From positions 77,959,785 to 78,023,784 of the forward strand of contig NC_063166.1 in assembly GCF_023159225.1 (NCBI RefSeq): a DNA stretch of 64,000 bases, in the 5' to 3' direction. The position numbers were made by a program, and so were the translations under genes. The first letter of the stretch is position 1. Each line of letters opens with the position of its first letter. Below the pieces are notes generated by a model. It did not search any database, had not been told where the DNA came from, and saw nothing but the letters and a program-made list of their open reading frames with translations. The stretch is from Perognathus longimembris pacificus. Its lineage: Eukaryota > Chordata > Mammalia > Rodentia > Heteromyidae. Positions 1 through 11,560 of the stretch are shown piece after piece.

Positions 1-87
1 ATGCTCTCCTCCTCCACCCAGAACCTTCCAGGATTTCCTGATGCTGAGGCCCAAATCCAGCTCAATGCTTGCCACTTAATTGTTTTC

Positions 88-118
<31 letters not shown>

Positions 119-140
119 GTGTGTGTGTGTGTGTGTGTTG
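88..140. repeat. TTG then TG microsatellite
   Basis: A TTG run followed by a TG run, in spacer DNA. Confidence 0.95.
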
Positions 141-226
141 ACACTCATTTGGAGCCCAGTGTTCTGCCACTGAGCTACATTCCTACCAACAACCCAGACT
201 TGGATCAGGACCTTAAGCCAAAAGTA

Positions 227-436
227 TTTTTTTTTTTTTTTTTTTGCCAGTCCTGGGGCTTGGACTCAGGGCCTGAGCACTGTCCCTGGCTTCTTTTTGC
301 TCAAGGCTAGCACTCTGCCACTTGAGCCACAGCGCCACTTCTGGCCATTTTCTGTATATGTGGTGCTGGGGAATCGAACCCAGGGCCTCATGTATATGAG
401 GCAGGCACTCTTGCCACTAGGCCATATCCCCAGCCC
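227..436 (-). mobile_element. IDL-Geo-type SINE
   Basis: On the minus strand: ID-like left monomer (GGGGCTGGGGATATGGCC start, box-B-like GGTTCGATTCC), right monomer, then A tail (T run at 227). Target duplication GCCAAAAGTATTTT on both sides. Confidence 0.88.
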
Positions 437-1053
437 CGAGCCAAAAGTATTTTGTCCCATCTTTTCTGTTCACTTATTCTTTGTGTTTTTCCACACTGGA
501 GGCTTGGGCTCTGGGCCTGCGAGCTGTTGCTGAGATTTTGCACTCTACCATTTGAGCCATAGCCTGGCCTCGGGCATGTTGTGGTTAATTGGTGCTAGGC
601 TCTCATGTACTTACTTTCCCCAGGATAATGATCCCTAGACAGATGACAGGCATGAGACACCAGATGGGGCTATTTTCACCCATCTTAAAGGGGTTGAAAG
701 ACACGACAAGGCTATGTAAGGCAGTGGTGTTGAGCACGGCATTGAGAGGTGTGTGAGCAGAAACAGCCTCTTGCCAGAGCGTGGCCACCATGCTCCTTCA
801 TCTGCCACAGTCAGCATGGCCTGTCACATTCCTGGGCAGACACCACACATGGTGACCACCACCCAGGTATCTGCCATGGGACTTGTCATAGAACTAGTGG
901 GTGCCTTGCTCATCTCATTAGGAAATCCTGCCACTCTGTACCCAGCCTACCAGGTGTCTGTGCATCACTGACTCTGCCCCTCATTTCTGATGAAGCCTCC
1001 TCCCTCTCTCCCTGCCTCTGACCCCACAGCTGGTCTCCCTCCTCTGCTCTCAG

Positions 1054-1266
1054 CCTCCCCAGCCTGAGCCCCAGCTCAGGTGCTGTGGGCTGTGGTCCAT
1101 CCACCCGCAGGGTCTCAATCCCCAGAGCCGGGATGTGACTCAAGTCATAAGGTCATAGCAGTGCCATGGGCTTCCTTCTCAGCACCCTGAAGCATCCCGG
1201 CTTGCCTCTCTACTTCCTTCCATCTGTGCACAAAGGCGGGACGTGTGTCCTATCACCTGTCCCCAG
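1054..1266 (+). repeat. Conserved 213-base upstream block, first of nine
   Basis: A block bounded by a pyrimidine tract with CTCTCAG on the left and CCCCAG|GT on the right, found about 1 to 1.3 kb upstream of nearly every exon 1. Other copies: 7566-7752, 13577-13789, 22534-22746, 32246-32350 (cut), 37303-37516, 42389-42601, 47269-47482 and 52409-52621. One-base indels between copies shift the frame, so protein coding is unlikely. It could be a noncoding upstream exon or an enhancer. A CACAATAAA string follows it at 1299 and 37548. Confidence 0.6.
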
Positions 1267-2166
1267 GTGGTACAGAGACCACAGCCATAGTAGTTGCACA
1301 ATAAAAATTTTTCTATGGCTGCTTCTGCCTTTTATTTTTCTGTTCCTTTAAGGTTTCTTTTGTTTGTTGTGACAATACTCCCTTTGGAACTCAGGCCCCT
1401 GTGCATGATTGGATTCCTTACTTGACTGGCTACCCCCGAGGTATAAATCACTCTCAGGTTTAGTTGATGAAGTTTAACAAACTTATTCACTGGGGCTCAC
1501 ACTGAACCATAATCCTGGGGTGTGAGGCGAGGCTCAGGTGGTAGAGAGCTAGCCAATAAGCTAAAACATCAGGTATTGAGTCAAGCCCCAATCTCAGCCC
1601 CCCACACCCCCAAAAAAGAATTGCAACCTTCCTGACAGGAACCTCCTGAGTAGGAATCTTGGAGGCTGGACTCCTTCCTCATCCATCTGCTTCCTTCTTA
1701 CATCTAGAAGATTCTGTAGCACTAGCCAATGCTTACGGTGAATTCTTCATCATCTGCCTCAGCTCTAGCTTCAAGTCTGTAAAGTCGTCATTGGAATGTG
1801 AGGAATCTCAATGAAGCACCGTCTTCCCCTCACTGTGATCCTGCCACCCACAGCTGCTGTGGACCCCAGAGGGGACATCAAGTCACCACCCTGAGGACGT
1901 GTGGCCTGTCTCCTTCCTGCCCTCCCTCCTCACCCCACCACAGCTCCATGGACTGGTTCCTCTTGCCTGCCTTTCTCTGTGGTTTCAGCATCAATTCCCT
2001 GCCCTGCTCAGGACTGTAGTCTGCCCACAGCACAATTCTCCAGCTATCTCTCTGCTGGGGAACAGCCCCAGGCCACCTTCTCCCCACCTGAAGACACAGA
2101 ATCTGTGGAAATTTGTTTGTTCCACACATTGTCCCCAGTCACAGTCACGTCCTCATCTCCAACACA

Positions 2167-2323
2167 CTTTATAAGGGTCCCCTGGTCTCACATCCAGTGT
2201 CCCATTCTCAGTGGACCACAGGAGCTGTGGAATTCCCTCCTCCAGCCTCAGCCCCAGCCAGCGGGGAAGGCTCTGCAGCAGGACTGCCACACTCCCATCC
2301 TGATTCTGCCATCACCTGCTCAG
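2167..2323 (+). promoter_or_regulatory. Promoter TATA box and noncoding exon 1, copy 1
   Basis: A TTTATAAGG box (2167-2175) lies about 25-30 bases before the start of a block conserved in all units, which ends at a strong splice donor CAG|GTAAGC (exon end 2323). The exon start near 2200 is inferred from TATA spacing. The exon has no useful ATG, so it is read as 5' UTR. A TGTTCC hexamer (steroid-receptor half-site type) lies about 50 bases upstream of the box. Confidence 0.72.
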
Positions 2324-2984
2324 GTAAGCACCTCAGCTCTGTGGGCCTGGATTTGGGGAGCAGAGCACTTCCACTGTGGGCAGATGCAGTGAGCTCTCGC
2401 AGTCAGCATGGGTGCTCAGCACTGAGTCTGGAGGCAGAGCTACTGCTGCTGTGCTTGCCAGCTCTCAATTCTTCTTCTTCCTTCTCAGCCCTTCCTTATA
2501 TGGTACCAGATCTATTCTCTAAATTCACAGATAATTCTGCCTTGGCTCCAATAACAATAATAATTTAATACTTACAGGCATCTTTTGTGAAATTCTGGTG
2601 TGTAGAAATCTGATACTCGATTTATTGTTCTCTTGCTTCCTCACACTTGGTGCTCTACTACTTGAGCCACACCTCCAGGATATTATATTCATGCTTGATT
2701 GGAGATAAAGTCCCCCCAGGATTGCTATGCAGGTTGGCTATTCAACTCCATTACTGAGATGTCAGCCATGTCATAGCTACCTTATAGGCTGGTGCTTCCC
2801 AGACCTGCTCATAGATGACCACTGCCATGCAACCCGTGCCCACAGGGACAGTATCTGGACCCTGTCACCTCTGCATCCAAGGGGTAACCCAGCACATAGT
2901 GTGTGGAACATCTACAGAAAAGGACTCCCCTGACCTCAGCCCCTACACAGACTCCATCAAGAGCCAGGAGCCCCTCTGTCCTGG

Positions 2985-3640
2985 TTTCCTGCCACCCGCT
3001 CAGTCCTCTAGAGGAGGAAGCAGCCTTGCTGTCAGTCGAGCCGGCACCGCAGGGCTGGAGTCTGGGCTCCTGCAGGGTCCTTGTTCTGTCTGTGTCCTCT
3101 AGCCATGAGTGGAAGCCTCAGCTGCAGGGATAGCTTGTCTGTGACCTCCCCGTGGTCTCAGAGTTTGCCACAGTGCTGTTCCTCACCTGGATTTCTGGGA
3201 CTCTTTACCCTGTGGAAGTGCTTGGAATGGAGAACTGAATAATCAAAGCTGATGTGGGGGCCAGTTGCTCAGGTCAGTAATTCTGGCTACTCAGTAGGCG
3301 CTTATCTAAGGATCACAGTTCAAAGCTTGCCCAGGCAGTTAATCACAACCCTTTTTACTCCCCCTACCCCCCAAAAAATCCAGAAGTAGAACTATGTGTC
3401 AAGTGGTGGATCGCTAGCCTCGACTGAAAAACCTCAGGGACAGAGCTCAAGTCATGTGTCTAAGCCTAGGGTTAAGTAAAAAGAAAAAGAAAATAAAAAT
3501 CTCAAATTGTCTGCTTGTTCCTCTAACAGCACGTGGAGGTGATTGCGTGGACAGGAGGAGACGCCTCAAACCCTTCCACCTCGGGGACCAGGACCTTGTC
3601 ATCTTCTCATTCCACAGGACACACAGCTGCTCGGGTGCGC
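2985..3640 (+). other. Candidate noncoding middle exons, copy 1
   Basis: Two blocks conserved between units flank an old SINE: an exon-2-like block at about 2985-3155 and an exon-3-like block at about 3530-3640, which follows a pyrimidine-rich acceptor CTCTAACAG. Exon edges, especially donors, are not settled by sequence alone. The near-perfect start context around an ATG in the first block of other units is altered here (AGCC-ATG-A). Confidence 0.4.
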
Positions 3641-3869
3641 TGATCCCACATTCCTCCCCTCATCCCAACCTCCATGTGTAGGGGTCCAACCATGTGGCCT
3701 TGAGGAAATTGGGGTACCTCCCTGTCAGCATCCATGGACACCCTGAGTCCCAGGGCACCGACCCTGATCCCTTAGCCTCTGGTTCCCTCCTCAGGACCTG
3801 CAGAAGACCTGGCTGCACACCTTCTGGAATCTGCCACGTGGTTGGAGTTGGCCTTGCTGTATCATCCTG

Positions 3870-4466
3870 ATGATGGCACTAACGGGAAGCCTGGTGACCA
3901 TGGGGACGGTCCACGTGCTGCTGCTGCTGTTCTGTCTGGACACCAGCAGCTGTGTTCCTGTCAGGCCTGCCATACATCACCCTCTCTTTCATCCAACCAG
4001 TTTTACTTGGAAAGACTCACACGTCACCCTCTCCACAGTGAACAAATCTCTCATTCTTTGGTTCAATAAGACTGAACAGAAATTACAGGCTCTCGACTGG
4101 CCACACTCTTTCATACGTCTGCCAAAAGGAGAGCCCTTCTCAGGGTTTCTGTATGTGAGACATAAACACCCCGCAATCTTAGCTGCTAAAATTGTCTCTC
4201 ATTTTCAGCCAAATCCATATGGCATATTTTATGTAAAGAATAAGTTAGATTACTGTGTTGCTATCAACATTGACCAGACTATGTTAGAGAACGTTCCTGG
4301 CTATGATCCTACGCGGCTTGTGGCCTCCTGCATGGACTGTCGCAGCTCCAGGTGTTCTGGGTTGAGGAAGCCCTGCAAATGCGGCTGGGTCCCTATCGAC
4401 TTTGATCCCACCCAGGACCATAAGCTGCGCAACTGCCCATTTGTTGGAGTGGAGTGGTGGGGTTAG
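3870..4466 (+). CDS. Copy 1: secreted six-cysteine glycoprotein of unrecognised family (subfamily A)
   Basis: A 198-residue frame held in one exon. Residues 1-25 form a signal peptide (charge-poor start, leucine run at 15-20). The mature part has sequons N58-K-S and N66-K-T and the family cysteines C129, C154, C157, C162, C169 and C171, the last followed by GW; it ends at VEWWG. Two extra cysteines, C28 and C189, are specific to this copy. There is no C-terminal hydrophobic anchor, so secretion is inferred. The second of two tandem ATGs has the better context (A at -3, G at +4) and may be the true start. The exon acceptor is the AG at 3793-3794 and the poly(A) signal is at 4807. The stop falls four residues earlier than in copies 2-4. 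Function unknown; I know no named family for it. Confidence 0.85.
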   Translation: MMALTGSLVTMGTVHVLLLLFCLDTSSCVPVRPAIHHPLFHPTSFTWKDSHVTLSTVNKSLILWFNKTEQKLQALDWPHSFIRLPKGEPFSGFLYVRHKHPAILAAKIVSHFQPNPYGIFYVKNKLDYCVAINIDQTMLENVPGYDPTRLVASCMDCRSSRCSGLRKPCKCGWVPIDFDPTQDHKLRNCPFVGVEWWG

Positions 4467-4806
4467 GATGAAAGGTAGTCAAATCTTATCAAGAAGCCCA
4501 GGGAGTCGGCGATCAGAAGGTAGCTTATTGGTAGGGTGTCTGTCAAGGAAGAATATAATCCTGAGTTCGAACTCTGAACCACTCCAAACCCCAACAGGAA
4601 GAAGAGAGATTAACATGTGACCTCTCCACAAATCACTTCCCCTCTCCTACAGCCTGCCTTCCCAGGACCCACACCAGCCTATCTCGGCCATGTAGTCATT
4701 GATCATTCCTTGTTCTTTGTCTGTGAAAGTGATTGTAACCTGTACCTTCCTTGAAGGGGATGCTCGCTCGCTGACTGAGGCTTCCAGGCCCTGGGCCCTG
4801 GTGCAG

Positions 4807-4812
4807 AATAAA
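4807..4812 (+). terminator. Poly(A) signal, copy 1
   Basis: AATAAA about 340 bases after the stop, in a GTGCAG-AATAAA context shared with most other units, followed by a GT-rich stretch (TTGTGGCTGTTCTTGTCC). Confidence 0.75.
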
Positions 4813-4979
4813 GTGGTCCTTTGGCCTTGCCGGCAGAGTTGTGGCTGTTCTTGTCCGTGGGTAGCACAGCAATTCTGAGCACAGAGAATGAGCACAGGCA
4901 GGCAGTGACCCGAAGCTGGGAGGGCACAGCTCCAGGCCTCCACCCTCCTGTCCCGGGTATTAATCTAGAATGTGTTCAA

Positions 4980-6457
4980 TCCTAACATGGCTCCTAGAAA
5001 GCTGTAAGTGCTCACTCCTGGTTTTCTGTCTCTCTGTCTCTGTCTCTCTGTCTCTCTCTCTGCCTCTCTGTCTCTCTCTGTCTCTCTTTCTCTCTGTCTC
5101 TGTCTCTGTCTCTGTCTCTCTTTCTCTCTCTGTCTGTCTCTCTGGTTACATTTGGGTTTGAAATGAAGACCACAGAGTTACTTGGAATGCAGACCCTCTA
5201 TCAATTGAGTCCTGCCTTTTTTTTTTTTTTGCAACACATTCATTGATTCATCCAACCATCTATATACTCACCTATCCCCCTACCTACCTACCTACCTATC
5301 CATGTATTGTTTTACTTATCCATTCATTGTTTGTGCCATTAACAGAGCTTGAACTCAGAGCCTGTCCACTGCTCCTCCAGCTTGCGCCCAGCTGCCTTGC
5401 TCCTGCCTCCTCTCTCCCAAGCCTCTTGCTGGTTACTTGCAAGAATCAAGAAGCACAAAGGGCACTGAGGTCAAAACAAGGGCACATGAACACAATGCGG
5501 CTGTCCACTCAGGAGCCATGCTCAGTCCTGGAGGAAGCACTGATTTATGACGTGTCGAAGCATGAGGAGAGCCAGGCGCAGGACCCCACCATGGGCTCCC
5601 ATGATGCAACAGATTAGAGGGAGAAAATTCACAGGACAGGAAGTTCACCAGTGATCAGCAGATACTGGGAAGGGGGAATGTTGCGCAGGGCTGTCTTTAG
5701 GGCTTATACCTGTGGGACAGTTGAGATCTGGAGAACCAAGGTGCAAAGGCAGCCTAAAGCAGAAATTAACTACCAAAAAGCTGTCCTGGAAGTACGGCTC
5801 TGTGGTAGAGCAGCTGCCTAGCAAGTGAGAGGCCCTGGGATTGAATTCCAGTCCTGCAAAGAGGAACTGAAACAAGGGTCATTAAGCTGCATGAGTGCAT
5901 GGTGACCCCAGCTTCACTCCGGCTCAGGAGCCTGAGATGGGCCTGGAAGCCATACTGGAGCAAAAAATACTGACTTCCATCACTTGCATTTCATTAGAAC
6001 TTCAAAATTAGAAAACATAACAGCACAACCCATTTTGCCACCTGCTCCCAATACAAAAAAATCCCAGCCAAACCGTGGTCAGCTATCTGCCTAAAGCAGC
6101 CCCCCCCCACCGCCCAGCTGCTCCTTCTCCACCCCTCCCCCCTGAAGCTTGTCTAGGTAGCTTTGTCCTGCTGCAATCCCTTTCAGCCTTGAAGTTGATC
6201 ACTCTTGTGTATTGGTTCTGTCTTGCTGCCATGTTCGGAGCCCACACGCAGCCGGGGAGTGGATGAACCTGGAACCCTCCAGAACCTGTGGCTTCTGCAG
6301 GAGCTCTGGGTGCGTTTGAGGAATGACGACCTAAACATGGCCAGGTTGTGGGTGCTCAGTCACCTGGCATGTCACAGAAATAGATGCTGCCATGCTGAAT
6401 TCATTAGAAGAGCTGCCACTCTGTACACAGCCTGCGTAGCTGTCTGTGGGTCACTGG
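4980..6457 (+). repeat. Inter-gene spacer block A (after copy 1)
   Basis: A repeated spacer that follows the genes. It has a simple repeat (CTCTGT here, ATCT elsewhere), then TTTGGGTTTGAAATGAAGACC, a region starting GCCATTAGCAGAGCTTGAACTC, and an end region resuming at 7501. Counterparts: 11440-13320, 20430-22280, 30090-31990, 45300-47010 and 55740-56700. I see no conserved gene in it. Confidence 0.7.
5028..5146. repeat. CTCTGT-type simple repeat
   Basis: About 120 bases of CT/CTGT repeats at the position where units 2-4 have an ATCT run. Confidence 0.93.
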
Positions 6458-6474
6458 TGCTGCCCCTCATTTCT

Positions 6475-7483
6475 TTTTTTTTTAATTTATTTATTAATTA
6501 AACAGAAATTTTTTGATAAGGTGTTGTGCAAAAAGGGTACAGTTACATAGTAGAGCAGTGTGTACATTTCTTGTGATATCTTACACCCTGTTTTTCTTTC
6601 CCTTCTCTAGGTCAGTTAGACATATATACAATATACAATGTATCAAGAACATATACAGTAGCCACGTGGCCAGGCCCAAGAAAATTTGCCTAGGGCTTTA
6701 AATGTAATGTCTACAATAGACAATATGTCGACAGTAGTCTTATATGAACGTACATACATAGCTTTTGAGCCATTGTATTCCACTGAGAGGTCAATTTTTT
6801 ACCTTTATATGTTGAGTAGTTGTTTGGTTTTAGTTACATACTGTTGGGTCAGTGCCCCAATCCTGTGGGGAATACTATTTGACAAGCAGTTTTTGGTTTC
6901 ACAGACCTGGCCTCTACTGTCTCTCCGTCACCCCATCTTAACAGTCATATATCAGGGAGATCATGCCCCTTTGTTTTCTGTGTTCTAGGTTTGTCTCACT
7001 CAACATTATTTGTTCGAGTTCTGACCATTTCCCTGCGAATAACAATATTTCACCATTCCTAATCGCTATATAGTATTCCATTGTGTATAGGTAAGATATT
7101 TTTTTAATCCACTCATCTGTGGAGGGGCATCTGGGTTGTTTCCATATTTTGGCTATTGTGAATTGTGCCGTGATAAACATGGAAGTACAAATGTCTTTTT
7201 GATATCTTCGGGTTTGCTGTTTAGGATAGATGCCTAGGAGTGGAATGGCTGGGTCATAGGGTAGGTCTATATTGAGCTTTTTGAGAAACCTCCATACTGA
7301 TCTCCAAAGTGGTTGTACTAATTTGCACTCCCACCAACAATGGAGAAGGGTTCCTCTTTCCCCGCACCCCCTCCGGCATTTGTTGTTGCCTGAGTTCAGA
7401 GTATAGGCCATTCTAACTGGAGTGAGGTGGTATCTCAGGGTTGTTTTTATTTGCATTTCCTTTACTACCAGGGATGTTGAACA
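6475..7483 (-). mobile_element. 5'-truncated L1 (3' end of ORF2 plus 3' UTR)
   Basis: On the minus strand the frame 7456-6938 encodes the C-terminus of L1 ORF2, with the typical [17 protein letters not shown] and [12 protein letters not shown] segments. The A-rich tail is the T run at 6475. A 17-base target duplication ending TCATTTCT flanks it (6458-6474 and 7484-7500, one mismatch). It interrupts the spacer block upstream of copy 2. Confidence 0.92.
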
Positions 7484-8607
7484 TGCTGCCCATCATTTCT
7501 GATGGTGCCCCTTTCTCCCTCCCTCCCTCTAATTCCCAAACCTGGCTTCCCTCCTCTGCTCTCAGCCTCCCCAGCCCGGGCCCCAGCTCAAGTCCCATGG
7601 CCTGTGGTCCATCCACCCGCAGGGTCTCCATCCCCAGAGCCTTGATGAGGCTCAGGTCCCAGGGACCCAGCAGCATCCCAGCCTGCCTCTCTTTACTTCC
7701 TTCTATCTGGGCACAAAGGCGGGGACTGTGGACCCTCCTCACCTGTCCCCAGGTGCCACATGGACCACAGCCATACTAGTTCCATAGTAAATAGTTCTGT
7801 AATGGGTACCTCCCATTTTATTTTATTTTTTTATTTGTCCTCTATCTTGAACTCAGGCCCCTGAGCAAGCTCAGCTTCTTTACTTAGCGGACAACTACAC
7901 AGAGGTATAAATCCAGCTCAGGTTGAACAAACTTTTCCAGGAGGGCTCTCATTGAATTGTAATCCTGGGGTAAGAGGCATGGCTCACGTAGTAGAGTGCT
8001 AGCCAGTGAGCTAAAGCATTAGGTACTGAGTCTGAGTACTAGTTCCTGTCCACAATGAAAAAAAAAGGAATTGTAATTTTCCTCACATGAGCCTCACGAG
8101 GAGTGAGCTTAGAAGCTGGACCCCCTTCCTGATCAGTCTGCTGCCATCTTACATCAAGAAGATTCTCCAGCAAAGCCCGGGGCCTGTGCTCAGTTCTGGA
8201 GCTTCTTTCAGTACTAACTGGAAGGCTGTAAAGTCATCGTGTGAATGAGAGATAATGCGTTGAAGCCCCAGCCTCGTCTCCCTGCGTTTCCGCCACACTC
8301 AGCTGCCCTGGACAGCCTTCAAGTCCCCACCTGAGGAAACGTGGCCTGTCTCCTTCCTCCTCTCCCTCCTCCCCCCCTCACCCCACCCCATCCCCCATGG
8401 ACTCTTCCCCTGGCCTGCCTTTCTCCGTGGTTTCAGCACAGTGTCCCTGCCCGGGTCAGGAATGTAGTCTGCCCACAGCACGATCTCTCTGCTGGGGAAC
8501 AGCCCCAGGCTGCCTTCTTCCCCACCTGCAGACATGGATCTGTGGAAATTTCTGTTTGTTCCACACCTCTTGCCCAGGTCACAGTCAGGTTCCCATCTCC
8601 AAAGCCC

Positions 8608-8763
8608 TTTAAAAATGTCCCCTGGTCTCAGGCCCAGTGTCCCATTCTCAGTGGACCAAAGGAGCTGCGGAATTCCCTTCTCCAGCCTCAGCCCCAGCCA
8701 GCGGGGAAGGCTCTGCAGCAGGACTGCCACACTCCCATCCCGACGCTGCCATCAGCTGCTCAG
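8608..8763 (+). promoter_or_regulatory. Promoter TATA-like box and exon 1, copy 2
   Basis: The box reads TTTAAAAA (8608-8615), weaker than in copies 1, 6 and 9. The conserved exon 1 follows and ends at 8763 with CAG|GTAAGC. About 400 bases upstream of the box are also conserved between units, from the GAGGAA..C motif near 8250 onward. Confidence 0.7.
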
Positions 8764-9417
8764 GTAAGCACCTCAGCGCTGTGGGCCTGGGATTCGGGGA
8801 GCAGAGCACTTCCACTGTGGGCAGATGCAGTAAGCTCTCGCAGTCAGCGTGGGTGCTCAGCGCTGAGTCTGGAGGCAGAGCCACTGCTCCTGTGCTTGCC
8901 AGCTTCTACTCTTATTCGTCTCTCAGAACCCTTCTTGGCAGGCCAGTGTAGCCAGCTTGGGTTTACAAAACCACAGATTGTCCTGCCTAGGCTCTGATAA
9001 CAACAATAACACAATACTTAGCCATTTTTATTTGGTGACAGTCATAGGTGTGCTAGAATTCAGGGACTTACATTCTCAGAGTCTTCCTTTTTCAAATGTG
9101 ATGCTCCACACTTCTGATCTGGTGTGTTCTTAGTTAATTGGAGATGGAGTCTCCCAGACTTTCTATTCAGGCTGGCTCTGCCTTTTCCACTCCATACTTG
9201 AGCTCATAGCCATTTCCATGCTTGGTGTACAGGCCTGAGTCTCTGGGGCCTGTACACAGCTCGGGCTCAGCTGCAGAGCCATAAATGTGCAGAGAAGTGA
9301 CCAGCCCATCACCTCTGCATTCAAGAAGTGGCCCCAGCCATGGACCATGAGGAAGGCCTCAATGAAAAGGCCTCACTGACCTCAGCCTCCACACAGACTC
9401 CAACAAGAACTAGGAGT

Positions 9418-10080
9418 CCCTGTGTCCTGGTTTCCTGCCACCCGCTCCGTCCTTGAGAGGAGGAAGCAGCCTTGCTGTGAGTGGAGCCGGCAGCACAGGG
9501 CTGGAGTCTGGGCTCCTGCAGGGTCCTTGTTCTGTCTGTGTCCTCTGGCCATGGGTGGAAGCCTCAGCTGCAGGGACAGCTTGTCTGTGACCTCTCATGG
9601 CCTCGCAACCTGCCACGCTGCTGGTCCTCACTTAGGTTACAGAGATCCTACAGCCTGTGGAAGAGTTTCAAATGAAGAACTAAAAATTCACAATTAATGT
9701 GGGACTCAGTCAGTAATCGTAGCTCCACCAGAAAGTGGAGATCTGAGGATCACAGTTTAAAGCCTTCTGGGGTGAGAACGTTGGTGAGACTCCTATTTTC
9801 AGTTAATCAAAACCGTCTACCCATCCTAAAAAAGCCAGAAGCGAAGCAGTTGGGTAAGTGGTAGAGTCCTAGCCTCGCGTGGAAACACCTCAGGGACAGC
9901 GCTCGAGTCATGTGTTTAAGCTTAGGACTAACGAAAAATCTCACATTGCAGGTTCCTCTGGCAGCAGGTGGAGGTGACCGCGTGGACAGGTGGAGACGCC
10001 ACCTCAAACCCTTCCACCTCGGGGACCAACACCTCGTCACCTGCTTCACAGTCCACAGGACACACAGCTGCTGGGGTGCG
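9418..10080 (+). other. Candidate noncoding middle exons, copy 2
   Basis: Exon-2-like block at about 9418-9595 and exon-3-like block at about 9970-10076, with an old SINE between. The first holds GGCC-ATG-GG, a strong start context that would open a short upstream frame if the block is in the mRNA. The second follows a pyrimidine tract ending CTCTGGCAG. Confidence 0.4.
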
Positions 10081-10312
10081 CTGGGCCCATGCTCCTCCCT
10101 TCACCCCAACCTCCATACCTGGAGACTCATCCACGTGGACTTGAGGAAACACGGGAGAAAGCCCTGTTGCCTGCATCCACCCCCTGAACCCCCAGGGCAC
10201 TGACCTGGGTCTCCCCTTGTTCTGCTCTCTCCTCAGGTCCTGAAGAAGACCTGGGTGCACAGCTTCCAGAATCTGCTCACGTGGTTGGAGTTGGCCTTGC
10301 TGTGTTGTCCTG

Positions 10313-10921
10313 ATGATGGTGCTACCGGGGAGCCTGGTGGCCGTGGGGACGGTCCACCTGCTGCTGCTGCTGTCCTGTCTGGACACCGGTGGTTCTGATC
10401 CTGTCAGTCCTGACACACATGGTTCTCTCTTTGATCCATCTCGTTTTGTTTGGAAAGACTCAAACTTCTCTCTCCCCCCAGTGAACAAATCTCTCATTCT
10501 TTGGTTCAATGAGACTGGACAGAAATTACAGGCTCTCGACTGGCCACACTCTATTTTACAGCTACCAAAAGGAGAGCCCTTCTCAGGGTATCTGTATTTC
10601 AGAGGTAAAATCCCTGCAGATTTAGCCATTAAATTCATCGCTCGTTTTCGGCGAGATCCATATGATGTATTTATCGTAAGGAGTAAATTAGATTACTGTG
10701 TTTCTATCAACATTGACCAGACTATGTTAAAGAACGTTCCTGGCTATGATCCTAGACGCCTTGTGGGCTCCTGCATGGACTGCCACAGCTTCAGTTGTCT
10801 TTTGATGACGGGGCCCTGCAAGTGTGGCTGGGTCCCTATCGACTTCGATCCTACCCAGGACTATATGCTGAAATCCCGCCCATTGGTTGGAGTGGAGTGG
10901 TGGGGCCAGGATGACAAGTAG
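10313..10921 (+). CDS. Copy 2: secreted six-cysteine glycoprotein (subfamily A)
   Basis: A 202-residue frame in the last exon, whose acceptor AG is at 10235-10236. It has a signal peptide at about 1-25, sequons at N51 (NFS), N58 (NKS) and N66 (NET), the six family cysteines at 129, 154, 157, 162, 169 and 171, a CKCGW motif, and the C-terminal motif GVEWWGQDDK. The first 99 residues are identical to copies 3 and 4, while residues 100-197 differ at 17 positions with very few silent changes. The poly(A) signal is at 11264-11269. Its promoter and exon 1 lie at 8608-8763, so the gene spans about 2.7 kb. It is the only A-type copy with full 5' parts and no L1 in intron 1. Function unknown. Confidence 0.86.
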   Translation: MMVLPGSLVAVGTVHLLLLLSCLDTGGSDPVSPDTHGSLFDPSRFVWKDSNFSLPPVNKSLILWFNETGQKLQALDWPHSILQLPKGEPFSGYLYFRGKIPADLAIKFIARFRRDPYDVFIVRSKLDYCVSINIDQTMLKNVPGYDPRRLVGSCMDCHSFSCLLMTGPCKCGWVPIDFDPTQDYMLKSRPLVGVEWWGQDDK

Positions 10922-11263
10922 TCCACTTTTATCAAGAAGCCTAGGGAGTCGGCGATCAGAAGGTAGCTTAATGGTATGGTATCTGTCCAGGAAGAAGAAA
11001 GTCCTGAGTTTGAACTTCAAAACCACTGAAACCGCAGCAGGAAGAAGAGAGATTATTATGTGCCATCTCCACAAACCACTTCCCCTCTCCTGCAGCCTGC
11101 CTTCCCAGGGCCCACACCAGTCTATCTGGGCCATGTAGTCATTGATCATTCCTTGTTCTTGATCTGTGAAAGTGATTGTAACCTGGAGCTTCCTTGAAGG
11201 GGGCGTTCGCTTGCTGACTGAGGCTCCCAGGCCTTGGTCCGTGTTCCCTGGTCCCTGGTGCAG

Positions 11264-11269
11264 AATAAA
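11264..11269 (+). terminator. Poly(A) signal, copy 2
   Basis: AATAAA in the conserved GTGCAG context, with a GT-rich element about 30 bases downstream. Confidence 0.75.
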
Positions 11270-11439
11270 TTGGTCCCTTGGCCTTGCAATCAGAGTTGTG
11301 GTTGTTCTTGTCTGTGGGTAGGACAGCAATTCTGAGCAGGGAAAGTGAGCAGCGCCCAGCGGCGTCCCGAGGACTCAAGGGCACCGCACCAGGCCTCTGC
11401 CTGTCCTGGGTCTGCATCTGGAACTTGTTCTTTCCTTCT

Positions 11440-11500
11440 AGTGTGGCTCCCAGCTAGTGGACCCTCATGCTGTAGGTGCTATCGATCGATCGATCGATTG

Positions 11501-11560
<60 letters not shown>

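Noticed and set aside
8341..8997. Long open frames of 150-218 residues over promoter and exon 1 regions (also at 23592, 33039, 38326, 43374, 48336, 58093)
   Set aside because: They run through the TATA box and the exon 1 donor, are proline/serine-rich, and stay open only because all units are recent copies. They are better explained as promoter and noncoding exon.
9928..10638. Minus-strand open frames of about 200 residues opposite the coding exons (also 19029-19622 and 28721-29314)
   Set aside because: Antisense shadows of the real plus-strand frame; they cross the splice acceptor and have no domain signal.
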